This document shows, one piece after another, positions 28,572 through 38,364 of a stretch of 64,000 bases of DNA; positions within the stretch are counted from its first letter, which is position 1, and the number at the start of each line of letters is the position of its first letter. The notes beneath the pieces were generated by a model, which made no database searches, was not told the DNA's origin, and saw only the letters and a program-made list of their open reading frames with translations. Both the position numbers and the translations under genes were made by a program. The stretch lies in the NCBI RefSeq assembly GCF_001295845.1, contig NZ_LJIC01000107.1, positions 87,232 through 151,231 on the forward strand. Direction: 5' to 3'. Source of the stretch: Rhodopseudomonas sp. AAP120. Lineage in GTDB: Bacteria; Pseudomonadota; Alphaproteobacteria; Rhizobiales; Xanthobacteraceae.

Positions 28572-28703
28572 GATCTGCAAACTTGCCCACGAAAAGCCGA
28601 CGCCGAGTTGCGGGAAAACCGGTCTCGAAGGCGTCCGGAAAGCTTGCCGCGCCTCGCAACCAGTGCGACGATTCAAACCGTCGCACAACGCGCGGGCAGG
28701 GTA

Positions 28704-28898
28704 ATGGCGGATCGAAAACCGGCCACCAGGGGCAGAAAGCCTCCGGAGGGCGAAAAGAAGCAATTTCTGACCTCTATGGACCCGGACGTCATCCGCCGGA
28801 TCAAGGCCGCGGCCGCATTGCGCGACATGACCGCGTCGTTGGTGCTGGAGGAGGCCGCCAAGGAGTGGCTCGACCGGCATCCGGACGGCAAAAGGTAG
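28704..28898 (+). CDS. Small ribbon-helix-helix-type DNA-binding protein
   Basis: A 64-residue protein with a basic N-terminus (MADRKPATRGRKPPEGEKK) and a core KKQFLTSMDPDVIRRIKAAAALRDMTASLVLEEAAKEWLDR. The core fits the beta-strand plus two-helix pattern of MetJ/Arc-type regulators (antitoxin or ParG-like). It lies 8 bases upstream of brxE and is the first gene of the BREX operon, so it is likely an autoregulator of the locus. A 20-bp-spaced direct repeat upstream could be its operator. ATG 28704 is preceded by GCAGGG; a longer frame from 28554 (TTG) lacks support. Confidence 0.65.
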   Translation: MADRKPATRGRKPPEGEKKQFLTSMDPDVIRRIKAAAALRDMTASLVLEEAAKEWLDRHPDGKR

Positions 28899-28906
28899 CG
28901 GACGCC

Positions 28907-29485
28907 ATGGCCGCCGCCGACACTTACAACGATATCGATCTCGCTTGGCTGATGCGATTGCGGACGGTCGTGGCTCGCCTAGGCGAGATGGACTGCGCCC
29001 GTTGGTGGAACTCCCAGGGACAGCTCGGTCGCCATGGTGCGACGGTGCTGCGCCGCGGTTTCCCGCGGACCTTCCAGTTCGTGCAGGCGAAGTCCGTGCA
29101 GGCGATCGCGGCCGCGCGCTGTTCCGAGATCTTCGACCCGCCGGGCTCGGTCAACCTCTGGCGTTTGACCGACGACCTCGAAGATCGCCTGGATTCTATC
29201 TGGGAGGGCTGGCTTGACGATGCCGAAACTTGGCAGCCCTTCTTTGAGCGGGTCGCTGCCCTCAAGCTCACCGACGTCGCCGCTGCGCTTAAGGAATTCG
29301 GGCTGGTCACGGACGCGGAAACTGAAGCGCTGGGAAAGATCAAGAAGTCTCCAGATGCACGGTCGATCGAAATCCCGGAAAAGTTCGACGGCCGCCGCCG
29401 GCCCGTCGTCCAACTGGCGCTTTCGTTCGCGGCAAGCACTCCGGGCAACCTGATCGTCCCGTACGCGCGCACGGTGGGCAGATGA
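28907..29485 (+). CDS. brxE: BrxE-like BREX protein
   Basis: A 192-residue protein: LAWLMRLRTVVARLGEMDCARWWNSQGQLGRHGATVLRRGFPRTFQFVQAKSVQAIAAARCSEIFDPPGSVNLWRL. This matches my memory of BrxE, a small protein seen at the start of type 6 BREX operons, whose role is unknown. It follows the RHH gene by 8 bases and overlaps brxA by 4 bases (ATGA). ATG 28907 gives the expected length; the longer open frame upstream covers the RHH gene in another frame and is a shadow. No catalytic motif is visible. Confidence 0.75.
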   Translation: MAAADTYNDIDLAWLMRLRTVVARLGEMDCARWWNSQGQLGRHGATVLRRGFPRTFQFVQAKSVQAIAAARCSEIFDPPGSVNLWRLTDDLEDRLDSIWEGWLDDAETWQPFFERVAALKLTDVAAALKEFGLVTDAETEALGKIKKSPDARSIEIPEKFDGRRRPVVQLALSFAASTPGNLIVPYARTVGR

Positions 29486-30252
29486 AAGTCCATCCGGAAT
29501 GGTCGCAACGGCTCCTGCGAAAAGGAGTGCTCGTACAGGAAACTTACGAGCTCTTCGCCGCATGGGACGATGGCCTGTCCGTCGCCGATAACCTGAAGTC
29601 GACGCTGTCCGGTCGGCACAGGACCGCCGGCTGGGAACGCGAGGTGACCTCGACCCTCAAGCGTCGCCTGCGCGGCGTCGAGCCGGCGCGGCCGCTCATC
29701 GCCCTCGCCAAAGGCGGCATGCCGCTCGCCGACTGGCGCGACTGCCTGCGCCTCTGGGTGGGTGCCAGCGAGGAGCCGTTCCACGATTTCGCGACGGGAT
29801 GGTTGTTCGACGAGCACGAAAAGGGTCGCTACCAGATCCGCTCGGAGGATGTCCGTCCCGTGCTGGCGAAAGCGATCGCCTCCCGCGGTCCGGAAGCGAA
29901 GCCGCTTTCGGAGTACGGCCTGCTGCGCGGCGCCCGCGACCTCCTGCGGATGGCGGTCGATCTTGCGATGCTATCGGGCGACGGCCCGACTAAGACCTTC
30001 GCGTCCATCGCCATGAGCGACGACGTCACAATGTTCTACGTCCACATGATCAGCGATCTCGAGAGCAACACCAAGAAGATGCTGACCAGCCGTCTGTGGC
30101 GCCTTGCCTACATGGCGCCGAAGGACGTCCACGTCGCGCTGCTGCGCCTCCACCAGTACAAGCGACTCAACTACGAGGTCGCCGGCAATATCGCGCAGGT
30201 AGGCCTGCCGTTCGGAAGCGCGCTCGAATGCGCCGAGAGGATCGCGGCATGA
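29482..30252 (+). CDS. brxA: BREX protein BrxA (DUF1819)
   Basis: A 256-residue DUF1819 protein, the small DNA-binding-like BREX component: LVQETYELFAAWDDGLSVADNLKSTLSGRHRTAGWEREVTSTLKRRL near the N-terminus, then helical segments (FHDFATGWLFDEHEKGRYQIRSEDVRPVLAKAI, LLRMAVDLAMLSGDG). Overlaps brxE and brxB by 4 bases each. BrxA is required in several BREX systems, but its exact biochemical role is unsettled. Confidence 0.85.
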   Translation: MKVHPEWSQRLLRKGVLVQETYELFAAWDDGLSVADNLKSTLSGRHRTAGWEREVTSTLKRRLRGVEPARPLIALAKGGMPLADWRDCLRLWVGASEEPFHDFATGWLFDEHEKGRYQIRSEDVRPVLAKAIASRGPEAKPLSEYGLLRGARDLLRMAVDLAMLSGDGPTKTFASIAMSDDVTMFYVHMISDLESNTKKMLTSRLWRLAYMAPKDVHVALLRLHQYKRLNYEVAGNIAQVGLPFGSALECAERIAA

Positions 30253-30824
30253 CCGACTTCGAGAGGCGACTACGCAGCGACCTCGAGCCGCACCTGGCGG
30301 CGGAGGATCCGCGCGCCAAGATCAGCGCGTACCACGACATGCCGTACGCACTGTTCCGCTACGATCCGGAGCAGGAGTTCGCGCTGCGCCGGGAACTGAC
30401 GATGCTCGCGACCCGCCTGACCCAGAAGGGCAAACGGATCACGCGCATCTCGCTGGCGGAATGCCTTTCGGAGGCCATGACCTCGCAAAGGCCGCTCGAG
30501 GATTGGTACGTTGCCGAGCGGTCCGGCACGGTCGAGGAGACCGTGCAGACCATCACCAACATCCTCGAGGAGTACGCGCCGCTGGTCGATCTCGTCGCCG
30601 CGCGCATGCCGGAGGATCCGGACCCGAAAAAGGACATCGTGCTGATCTCCCGCACCGGGGCTCTGTTTCCCGTCTACCGCACCTTCTCGCTGCTGGAGCA
30701 GCTGAAGGGCCGGGTACACGTGCCGACCATCCTTTTCTACCCGGGAGACCTCGACGGCGCTGCGGGGCTGCGTTTCATGGGCGAGCTCGACGCCGAACAC
30801 AATTATCGACCGAAGATCTTCTGA
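30249..30824 (+). CDS. brxB: BREX protein BrxB (DUF1788)
   Basis: A 191-residue DUF1788 protein: MTDFERRLRSDLEPHLAAEDPRAKISAYHDMPYALFRYDPEQEFALRRELTMLATRL...ILISRTGALFPVYRTFSLLEQLKGRVHVPTILFYPGDLDGAAGLRFMGELDAEHNYRPKIF. The C-terminal VP.ILFYPG...LRFMG....YR.KIF block is the hallmark of the family. Overlaps brxA by ATGA; brxC begins 10 bases after its stop. Function unknown but essential in type 1 systems. Confidence 0.9.
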   Translation: MTDFERRLRSDLEPHLAAEDPRAKISAYHDMPYALFRYDPEQEFALRRELTMLATRLTQKGKRITRISLAECLSEAMTSQRPLEDWYVAERSGTVEETVQTITNILEEYAPLVDLVAARMPEDPDPKKDIVLISRTGALFPVYRTFSLLEQLKGRVHVPTILFYPGDLDGAAGLRFMGELDAEHNYRPKIF

Positions 30825-30834
30825 GGAATTGAGT

Positions 30835-33800
30835 ATGGCTGGCGAGATCGCATCGCTGTTCGCAAGCGACATCACTCGGCAGATCGAGGAGGTCATCAAG
30901 GTCGACCAGACCTCGGCCGACATCATCGCATCCGAAATCGACGAATACGTCGTCACCGACGCGATCAAGAAGCACTATGTGCACGTCCTGGAGCGATACC
31001 AGGAGACCCGTCTCAAGCCTCACGAAGGCGGGGCGATCTGGATCTCCGGCTTCTTCGGTTCCGGTAAATCGAGCTTCGCCAAGGTGCTGGGCCTCGCGAT
31101 CGAAGATCGCGACATCCTCGGAACGTCCGCTGCGAACAGGTTCGCCGCGCGCGCCGGCGACCCGAAGCTCGCCGTGGTCCTCAAGACCATCAACGAGCAG
31201 ATCCCGACGCACACCGTCATCTTCGACGTCTCGACCGACAGAGGCATCCGGTCCGGCAATCAGATGCTGACCGAGATCATGTATCGCCTGTTCCTGAGTA
31301 GCCTCGGCTACGCCAAGGAGATCGATCCGGCGGAACTGGAGATCGCGCTCGAAGGAGAGGGGCGCCTCGATAAGTTCAAGGAGGTGTTCCAGGAGCTTAA
31401 CGGGAAATCCTGGGATACCCAGAAGAACCTGCCGATCTTCGCCCTCAACCAGGCGAGCGCCGTGCTGCACAAGCTCGAGCCGGCCACCTATCCGATGGCG
31501 GATTCGTGGTCGAAAGGCCGACCGAAGATCGACATTACCCCGGGGCGTCTGGCCGACCGTATCGTGGAGTTGATGAACCGCCGCAAGCCTGGGCAGGCGC
31601 TCATCTTCGTCGTCGACGAAGTCGGTCAGTTCGTGGCCAGAGATACCCAGAAGATGCTCGACCTGCAGGCCATCGTGCAGCAGCTCGGCGTCAAGGGCCG
31701 CGGCAAGTATTGGATCGCGGTCACCTCGCAGGAACGCCTGAGCGAAGTCGTCAGCGGTCTCGACAACCACCGGATCGAGCTTCCGAAACTGATGGACCGC
31801 TTTCCCCTCCAGGTGCACCTGGAGCCGTCGGACATCTCGGAAGTCACCAGCCGGCGCGTGCTCGCGAAGAACGCGGTGGCCGAGACGGTGCTCGGCAAGC
31901 TCTACGACGACAACCGCGCCCGCCTGGATCTCAATTCCAAGATCACCGCCGACGTCTCGCTGCCGACCCTGTCGCGCGAGCGGTTCGTCGATCTCTATCC
32001 GCTTCTGCCCTATCAGATCGACCTGATCATCGACGTCGTCTCCGGCCTGCGCATGCAGGGCGGCGCGAGCAAGCACGTCGGCGGCGCCAACCGGACCATC
32101 ATCAAGCTCGCGCAGCAGCTTCTGATCAATCCCGCGACCAAGATCGCCGAGGCCCCGATCGGAGCGCTGGTGCGCCTCGATCAGGTCTACGATCTGGTCG
32201 AAGGCAACATCAATTCCGACATCCGCGCCAAGATCATCTCCATTCCCGGCAAGGTCGAGCACCCGCTGGCTCAGGCCGTGGCGAAGGTCGTCTGCCTGCT
32301 GCAGTTCGTCCGGACCGTCCATCGAACGCCGGAAAACATCGCGGCCGCGCTGGTCGACCGCGTCGACGCCGATTCCAGGTTGACCGAAGTCCACGAGGCC
32401 TTGGCCAAGCTAGAAAGCGCCCACATGGTCCGCCAGGGCGACGGCGGATACCGGATCCCGACCCCGGCCGAAGACGACTGGGATCAGGCGCGGGCCTCGA
32501 TCGACCCCAAGCGCGCCGATGAACGCCGCCTCTACGCGTCGGTGCTGACCGGCTTCTGGGCGCCGCAGCCCGGCTTCACGCTGGGCGACGCCAAGACCTT
32601 CAAGGCCGGCCTCATGGTCGGCGGCAACGAGGAGATGAGCGGCGACGTCTCCTTCCATCTCGATCTCGCGGAAAACGCGGAGCAGGCGGCCGTAGAGGCG
32701 GAGAACCTGCGGCGACGCAGCCAGATGGACCAGAAGGACGTGTTCTGGAGCGTGGCGCTCGATCAGGACATCAGGCGCGAGATGCGCGAAGCCTTCCGTT
32801 CCGACGAGATGATCAAGCGCAAGGGGCGGGGGGCCCCGACTGCAGACGAGACCGCGCTCATCGCCGAGGAGAAGGTCCGGCAGCGCAATCACATGCAGGA
32901 GCTCGGCCGTCGTCTAAAGGCTGCGTGCCTGTCCGGCAAGGTGTTCTTCCGCGGCAACGACCGCAGCCCCGCCGGCACGGCAACCGAAGTCGGGAAGGCC
33001 GTGACGGGCGTGCTCGAACAGGTGCTCCCCGACGTCTACAACCGCTTCGCGGAGGCCTCGGCCAAGAAGGCCGAGGTCACGAAGGGCGTCGACGCCCTTC
33101 TCACCGCCGAGAACCTCGCGGGTCTGCCGGCGGTATTCTCGCATCTGGAGCTGATGCGCGACGAACAGAACAAGCGCGTCTTCCGGACCGACGTCGTGCC
33201 GTTGTCCGAGATTCTCACCAAGATCGAAGAGCGGGCGGCCTACGGCGAGCAGGTCACCGGCAAATACCTGGAGGACGAATTCCTGAAGCCGCCCTTCGGC
33301 TGGGATTTCGACGTCATGCGGCTTTTGACGCTGTCGCTGCTGCGTGCGGGCAAGATCGAGGCGACGTCCAAGGGGCAAGTGATCGACCAGGCGACGACCA
33401 CGGCCGCCAAGGATTGCTTCTCCGGCAACAACACGTTCCGGGCGGCGAGCTTCCGGCCGAAGAAGGGCATCGATTTCGCCGTGCTGGCCCAAGCTTCCGA
33501 GAACTACCGGGACACGTTCGGCGACGAGGTGAAGGAGCTCGCCGCCGGCCCCATCGCAGCCGAAATCCGGGCGGCGGTGGAACGGCAAGAAGAAGGACTG
33601 GACGCCGTGCTCGGTACGATGCGGTCGGCCCAGCTTCCGGGCATCGACGTGCTCGACGGTGCCGTGAACCAGATGCGGGCCATCCGCCGCAGCAACGAAG
33701 AGAACGCCATCCTGACTTTCAACGCCTCCCACAAGAGCCTGAAGGATGCGATCAAGCGCGGTTCGGACCTGGCCGGCGCCCTCAACGAGTCCGCATTGAA

Positions 33801-34368
33801 GGCGATCGCCGACGCCCGAGAGGCTGCGAAGCTCGTTCCGGTCCTTGAAGAGGAGCCGGACCTCGATGCCGCCTTTCCCGAGCAAGCCAAGGTCCTGAGC
33901 GACCTGTTGAGCAAGGAAACCTTCTATCGCGAGATCGGACCCATTTCGAAAGCGGCGACCTCGATCAAGACCGAGTACAAACGGCGCTACGAGGAGGCAC
34001 TCGACGCCCGCGTGAAGGCCTATCTCGACGCCCTCGAAGTGCTGACCAAGACGCCGGGTTGGGAACGTCTCGACGAGGCGCAGCGCGACGAACTCTCTGG
34101 TCACCTCCGGAAGTGCGCCGACAAGAACTGGAACAACCAGACCATCCGCCACCTCAGATCGGAAGCGGAATTGGCGGAGAGCCGCCTGGCCGCCGCAATC
34201 GCCAAGATGCATCAGATTCTTGACGGCGAACGCCTCGCGACCGTGTCGGTCGGTCAGTTCTTCTCCGGCGGCATCGAGACCGAGGAGCAGCTGGACCAGG
34301 CACTGGGCGGCATCAGGGACGAGTTTGCGCGCCTCATCGGCGAAGGCAAGAAGGTGATCGTCAGGTGA
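30835..34368 (+). CDS. brxC: BREX P-loop ATPase BrxC
   Basis: A 1177-residue BREX ATPase (DUF6079-type). Walker A is GFFGSGKSSF at ~residues 69-78, a Walker B-like acidic stretch is ALIFVVDEVGQFV (~260), and a long helical C-terminal half follows. The start ATG 30835 has GAGGAA 7 bases upstream; a TTG at 30829 is less likely. The length is typical for BrxC/PglY (1100-1250). It sits between brxB and pglX, ten bases before the latter. In BREX it is thought to couple ATP hydrolysis to methylation and phage exclusion. Base composition is uniformly GC-rich like the rest of the core. Confidence 0.93.
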   Translation: MAGEIASLFASDITRQIEEVIKVDQTSADIIASEIDEYVVTDAIKKHYVHVLERYQETRLKPHEGGAIWISGFFGSGKSSFAKVLGLAIEDRDILGTSAANRFAARAGDPKLAVVLKTINEQIPTHTVIFDVSTDRGIRSGNQMLTEIMYRLFLSSLGYAKEIDPAELEIALEGEGRLDKFKEVFQELNGKSWDTQKNLPIFALNQASAVLHKLEPATYPMADSWSKGRPKIDITPGRLADRIVELMNRRKPGQALIFVVDEVGQFVARDTQKMLDLQAIVQQLGVKGRGKYWIAVTSQERLSEVVSGLDNHRIELPKLMDRFPLQVHLEPSDISEVTSRRVLAKNAVAETVLGKLYDDNRARLDLNSKITADVSLPTLSRERFVDLYPLLPYQIDLIIDVVSGLRMQGGASKHVGGANRTIIKLAQQLLINPATKIAEAPIGALVRLDQVYDLVEGNINSDIRAKIISIPGKVEHPLAQAVAKVVCLLQFVRTVHRTPENIAAALVDRVDADSRLTEVHEALAKLESAHMVRQGDGGYRIPTPAEDDWDQARASIDPKRADERRLYASVLTGFWAPQPGFTLGDAKTFKAGLMVGGNEEMSGDVSFHLDLAENAEQAAVEAENLRRRSQMDQKDVFWSVALDQDIRREMREAFRSDEMIKRKGRGAPTADETALIAEEKVRQRNHMQELGRRLKAACLSGKVFFRGNDRSPAGTATEVGKAVTGVLEQVLPDVYNRFAEASAKKAEVTKGVDALLTAENLAGLPAVFSHLELMRDEQNKRVFRTDVVPLSEILTKIEERAAYGEQVTGKYLEDEFLKPPFGWDFDVMRLLTLSLLRAGKIEATSKGQVIDQATTTAAKDCFSGNNTFRAASFRPKKGIDFAVLAQASENYRDTFGDEVKELAAGPIAAEIRAAVERQEEGLDAVLGTMRSAQLPGIDVLDGAVNQMRAIRRSNEENAILTFNASHKSLKDAIKRGSDLAGALNESALKAIADAREAAKLVPVLEEEPDLDAAFPEQAKVLSDLLSKETFYREIGPISKAATSIKTEYKRRYEEALDARVKAYLDALEVLTKTPGWERLDEAQRDELSGHLRKCADKNWNNQTIRHLRSEAELAESRLAAAIAKMHQILDGERLATVSVGQFFSGGIETEEQLDQALGGIRDEFARLIGEGKKVIVR

Positions 34369-34378
34369 GTATCGGCTG

Positions 34379-37300
34379 ATGGACAAGGACACCCGAAACG
34401 CCATCGAACGTGCGACCCAGAAGATCCGGCGGATCCTCCAGGAGGATTTCGCCGAACAGTTGGACGGCGTGTTCGACGTGCGCTCCGACGGTCGGGTCGC
34501 CGAAGAGGGCGGCCGTCACCTCTCTGGACGTCAACTCCTGCTGCGCGATCGGATCGTGGCGGCCGTCGAACACAAGCGCCGAGCCGGTATGCAGCCGACC
34601 GACGCCGTGCGGGACTACATCCGTGACGCCGCCTTCACCACTCTGAACCGCTTCGCCGCGCTCAAGATGCTCGAGCCGCGCGGGCTTGTGCAGGAGTGCA
34701 TTAGCCGCGGCGAAAATTCGATCGGATTTACGGAGTTCTGCGGCCTGGCGCCGGGGCTGAAGACCGTCGACGGAGCCGGCTATCGGCTCTACATCGAGAG
34801 CATTTTCGACGAACTGTCTACGGAGGTGAAGGTTCTGTTCGACAGACGGGATCCGGCGTCCGCGCTTTGGCCGAGAAAGGCCGCTTTCGATGAAATTCTC
34901 GAAATCCTGAACGGCTCCGGCCTAGTTGGAGTGTGGAACGAGGATGAGACGATCGGCTGGATCTATCAGTTCTTCAATTCGGGCGAAGAGCGTCGGCAGA
35001 TGCGTGAGGAAAGTCAGACGCCACGCGACGGTCGAGAACTCGCGATCCGGAACCAGTTCTTTACGCCCAACTATGTCGTCCGCTTTCTTGCTGAAAACAG
35101 CCTGGCGCGCATCTGGTGGGAGATGCGCCGTGGCGACACACGGATTCTCCTAGAAAGCGAATATCTAGTATGCGAATCATTCGACCTCGATCAAGCGGCC
35201 GGAATGTCTGCCGATCAACCTCGTACGAAGAAGGATCCTCGATCGCTCGGCGCGATTGATCCCGCATGCGGTTCGGGTCACTTCCTGCTCTATCTTTTCG
35301 GCCTTTTCTTGATGATCTACGAAGAGGCCTGGCACGATCTTGATGCTCCAACGTTCCAGGGAAGTGGCCGCACGTTGCGAGAAGATTTCCCCGAACTCGA
35401 AGAATTCCGGAAGGCGATGCCAGGCCTTATCCTGCGATACAATCTTTTCGGGATAGATATCGACTTTCGCTGCGCTCAAATCGCTCAACTCGCGCTTTGG
35501 ATGCGAGCCCAACGGGCGTTCAAGGAGATGAATGTCTCGAGGGCGGCACGTCCGCGTATACGCCGCGCGAATATCGTGATCGCAGAGCCAATTCCGGGCG
35601 ATGCACCTCTGATCGAAAACTTTGCCTCGACCCTCAAGCCGGCCGCCCTCGGGACGCTCTTCAAGGGGATCGTCGCCGAGCTGAATCACGCCGATGAGAT
35701 GGGAGCGCTTCTTCCTCTCGATCGTACACTCGCGTCACTCATTGACGAAGCGAACAAATCTATTTCGCAGGCTCGGGAGAAGGGAAAGCAGGCGACGCTT
35801 CCCGGTTTCGACGAACAACGTGCTGAATCCGTTCGTTACGTGGATTTGCGGGGATTCTCTTCATTTCAAGAAGCGGAAGCCCTACTGAAGGAGTCGCTCG
35901 AAGAGTTCTTGATCAATGCGGTGAACGGCATCGGAGTGCGGCGTCGCCTTTTTGTAGACGACGCAGAGCAGGGGCTCGCGTTAGTGGATCTTATGAATCG
36001 TCATTACGACGTAATCGTTATGAATCCCCCCTTCGGCACTCCTTCGGACGGGGCTCGAGAGCGCATAGCGGCTGAGTACCCGCAAACTAAGTATGATTTG
36101 GGGGCAGCGTTCGTAGACGAGTGGAGAAATCGCCTCACCCCCCGTGGACGCCTTGGCGTCATATTCAACCGGACAAATTGGTTCTTAAGCCGGCTGCAGC
36201 ACTTTCGCTCTCGCCTGTTGGAAAGATCATGGTTGGCCTGCAACGCGGATCTTGGCTTGGGTGTGCTGGACGCGTTTGTCGAGACGGCCATGACAGTCAT
36301 CGAAAATGGGCCGCAAGAAAAAAGGCAGTCTATCTGGTTTCGGCTTACAGAAGGGGGAGATCGCGAAGGGAATCTCCGCCGCTTCGTCCGTGACGTAAAC
36401 TCACGTTCAGTGACATCGAACACATTTATCCACCCGCAGAGCGCGTTCGAGAACATCGCCGGCAAGGCGTTCTCATATTGGCTGTCGCCGGCTCTGCTGC
36501 ACATTAAAGAGCTCACGCCGCTCACCGCTTCTGGAATCGAAGCTAAACAAGGATTGGCCACCAAAGATAACTTTCGCTTTTTGCGGCTACACTGGGAACT
36601 CAAGCAGAATGGCGAGCGATGGAAGTTATACTCGAAAGGAGGAGCTTATGCTCCTTTGGTCGGCCTCTATCATCTAGTTATTGATTGGGGTGCGGCGGCT
36701 TCTGCCGCATACGCAAATCGAGACGGGCAGTTCTGTTGCCTTCTGACCGGACAGGCCCATAAGTATGCTTTCCGGCCATGCATAACTTATTCTCAGCGGA
36801 CTTCTCGTTTTTCAGCGAGAGTGTTTCCGGCTAAAGGGCTGTTTGACACGAAAGGATCCGCGGTCTTTTCGCCAAATGTGACGACAGAGAGCGACGACGC
36901 AGAACAACTCGTCGCGCTTTGCCTGTTGCTAAACACGTCCCTGGGTCAATTTCTTTTCGACTCGTCTGGAGGGGCGTCTGACGAAGGAAAAGCGCGAGAC
37001 TACTCGCAAGGTATGGTTGGAGCTCTTCCTGGCCTAGCGGACATCAAGCGTGCAATGAATCCTGTCTTGCAGGAAGCTAAGGATGTGATCGGTGAGCTTG
37101 TACGACTTCAGGGTAGTGATCCAACGTCGATTTATTACACGGGCTTGCCATCCGCGTCGTGGATGAATAGCTCGCGCCCTGAAGATATTGTCGAGCAAGC
37201 TACAAATCTGCAGAAGCGTTTGAGTGGGCTCCTTCGAGAGGCCGGCACTCGATATTGTGACGCTCTTGGCTTGGATGCCGGATCCCAAGCGTTCGTCGAT

Positions 37301-38359
37301 GAAACAGTTCGGGGGATGCATCGCGAAGCCGTGCACGAAGCGCTGGCTATCGACCCCGCGGATATCTCATCTCAGATTCGGCAATCGATTCTTCTGAGCG
37401 TCTTTGCTCCGCGGAAGGTCGGAGGTGGAATCGTGCAGCAGGTCAAGGATAATCCATTGCTGGCCGTCGCCTGGAGCCCTCATTCTCTCAGCGAGTCACC
37501 TGTTCGAGTGCTCGTCACTGACTCCGGCCATGAACTCGATCTTGCTCGAAGGATGTCCAAGTTCTGTCAAGAACATAAACTCAGCGACGATTGCGTTCGA
37601 ACTTGGTGCGGTTTCGATGATTTTGAAGAGTGGACGAAACTTGATGCCTTCGCAGAGCACGTTTCGATGTTCTCGAAAAGCCAGCGGATCGCCCCCGTCC
37701 TTTGGCAAATCGGAACGGCCGACGGCCGCTACTCCATTTGGCTGCTTAGCTACATGGTGAATCGCAATACCCTTCTAGATGTCGAAAATGATCTGGTCGT
37801 ACCGAAGATCGCCAGCGTCAAGCGAGAACTGGAAGCATTCCGGGTGGAGACCGGCGCCGCTCCAACTGCGGATCAACGCAAGAGGCTGGAAAGCTTGGAG
37901 AGTTTCTCTGAAAATCTCGCCCGGTTTCGGGACGAGATTGTGAAGGTGGCACTTCTTTTCGATCCTCATGAAGAGGATGGAGCTACGATCTGCGCGGCTC
38001 CTTTGTATCGGCTCTTCCCGCAAAACAAGCCTTGGCAGGCTGAACTCCGGAAGACTTGGAAGGATCTTTGCGATGGCAAGCTCGATTGGTCCAACGTGGC
38101 CATGAGGCTGTGGCCTGAACGGGTGATTCCAAAGTGCGCAGAGGACCTCAGCTTTGCCATCGCCCACGATGTCGTTGATGTGTTCTGGTTGAAAAACTCG
38201 GAAGGGAAGTGGCAAGTCCGGAAGGTGCCGGTCCAGTCAATTGAGAGTTTGGTGGATGAACGGACTTCGTTGAATGTAAAGACTGCGCTCAAGAATTTCA
38301 TCGAGTCGTCGGATGCTGCCGGCTCCGTGAAGCGCGCCCGAAAATCAAAGGCGGCATAG
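34379..38359 (+). CDS. pglX: BREX adenine-specific DNA methyltransferase PglX
   Basis: A 1326-residue N6-adenine methyltransferase, the BREX specificity subunit that methylates one strand of a ~6-bp non-palindromic site. The AdoMet motif DPACGSGHFLLYLFGLF is at ~residue 292, followed by the catalytic NPPFG at ~548. The target-recognition region follows. The first ~220 codons are GC-rich, but from ~35.1 to ~38.1 kb the sequence is noticeably more AT-rich with different codon use, while pglZ returns to GC-rich. This mosaic suggests replacement of the methylase/recognition part by recombination. No frameshift or simple repeat that would allow phase variation was seen. Confidence 0.94.
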   Translation: MDKDTRNAIERATQKIRRILQEDFAEQLDGVFDVRSDGRVAEEGGRHLSGRQLLLRDRIVAAVEHKRRAGMQPTDAVRDYIRDAAFTTLNRFAALKMLEPRGLVQECISRGENSIGFTEFCGLAPGLKTVDGAGYRLYIESIFDELSTEVKVLFDRRDPASALWPRKAAFDEILEILNGSGLVGVWNEDETIGWIYQFFNSGEERRQMREESQTPRDGRELAIRNQFFTPNYVVRFLAENSLARIWWEMRRGDTRILLESEYLVCESFDLDQAAGMSADQPRTKKDPRSLGAIDPACGSGHFLLYLFGLFLMIYEEAWHDLDAPTFQGSGRTLREDFPELEEFRKAMPGLILRYNLFGIDIDFRCAQIAQLALWMRAQRAFKEMNVSRAARPRIRRANIVIAEPIPGDAPLIENFASTLKPAALGTLFKGIVAELNHADEMGALLPLDRTLASLIDEANKSISQAREKGKQATLPGFDEQRAESVRYVDLRGFSSFQEAEALLKESLEEFLINAVNGIGVRRRLFVDDAEQGLALVDLMNRHYDVIVMNPPFGTPSDGARERIAAEYPQTKYDLGAAFVDEWRNRLTPRGRLGVIFNRTNWFLSRLQHFRSRLLERSWLACNADLGLGVLDAFVETAMTVIENGPQEKRQSIWFRLTEGGDREGNLRRFVRDVNSRSVTSNTFIHPQSAFENIAGKAFSYWLSPALLHIKELTPLTASGIEAKQGLATKDNFRFLRLHWELKQNGERWKLYSKGGAYAPLVGLYHLVIDWGAAASAAYANRDGQFCCLLTGQAHKYAFRPCITYSQRTSRFSARVFPAKGLFDTKGSAVFSPNVTTESDDAEQLVALCLLLNTSLGQFLFDSSGGASDEGKARDYSQGMVGALPGLADIKRAMNPVLQEAKDVIGELVRLQGSDPTSIYYTGLPSASWMNSSRPEDIVEQATNLQKRLSGLLREAGTRYCDALGLDAGSQAFVDETVRGMHREAVHEALAIDPADISSQIRQSILLSVFAPRKVGGGIVQQVKDNPLLAVAWSPHSLSESPVRVLVTDSGHELDLARRMSKFCQEHKLSDDCVRTWCGFDDFEEWTKLDAFAEHVSMFSKSQRIAPVLWQIGTADGRYSIWLLSYMVNRNTLLDVENDLVVPKIASVKRELEAFRVETGAAPTADQRKRLESLESFSENLARFRDEIVKVALLFDPHEEDGATICAAPLYRLFPQNKPWQAELRKTWKDLCDGKLDWSNVAMRLWPERVIPKCAEDLSFAIAHDVVDVFWLKNSEGKWQVRKVPVQSIESLVDERTSLNVKTALKNFIESSDAAGSVKRARKSKAA

Positions 38360-38364
38360 TAACG

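Noticed and set aside
30775..34404. Two long minus-strand frames opposite brxC
   Set aside because: They are shadows of a GC-rich gene; brxC has Walker motifs, a ribosome site and conserved neighbours.
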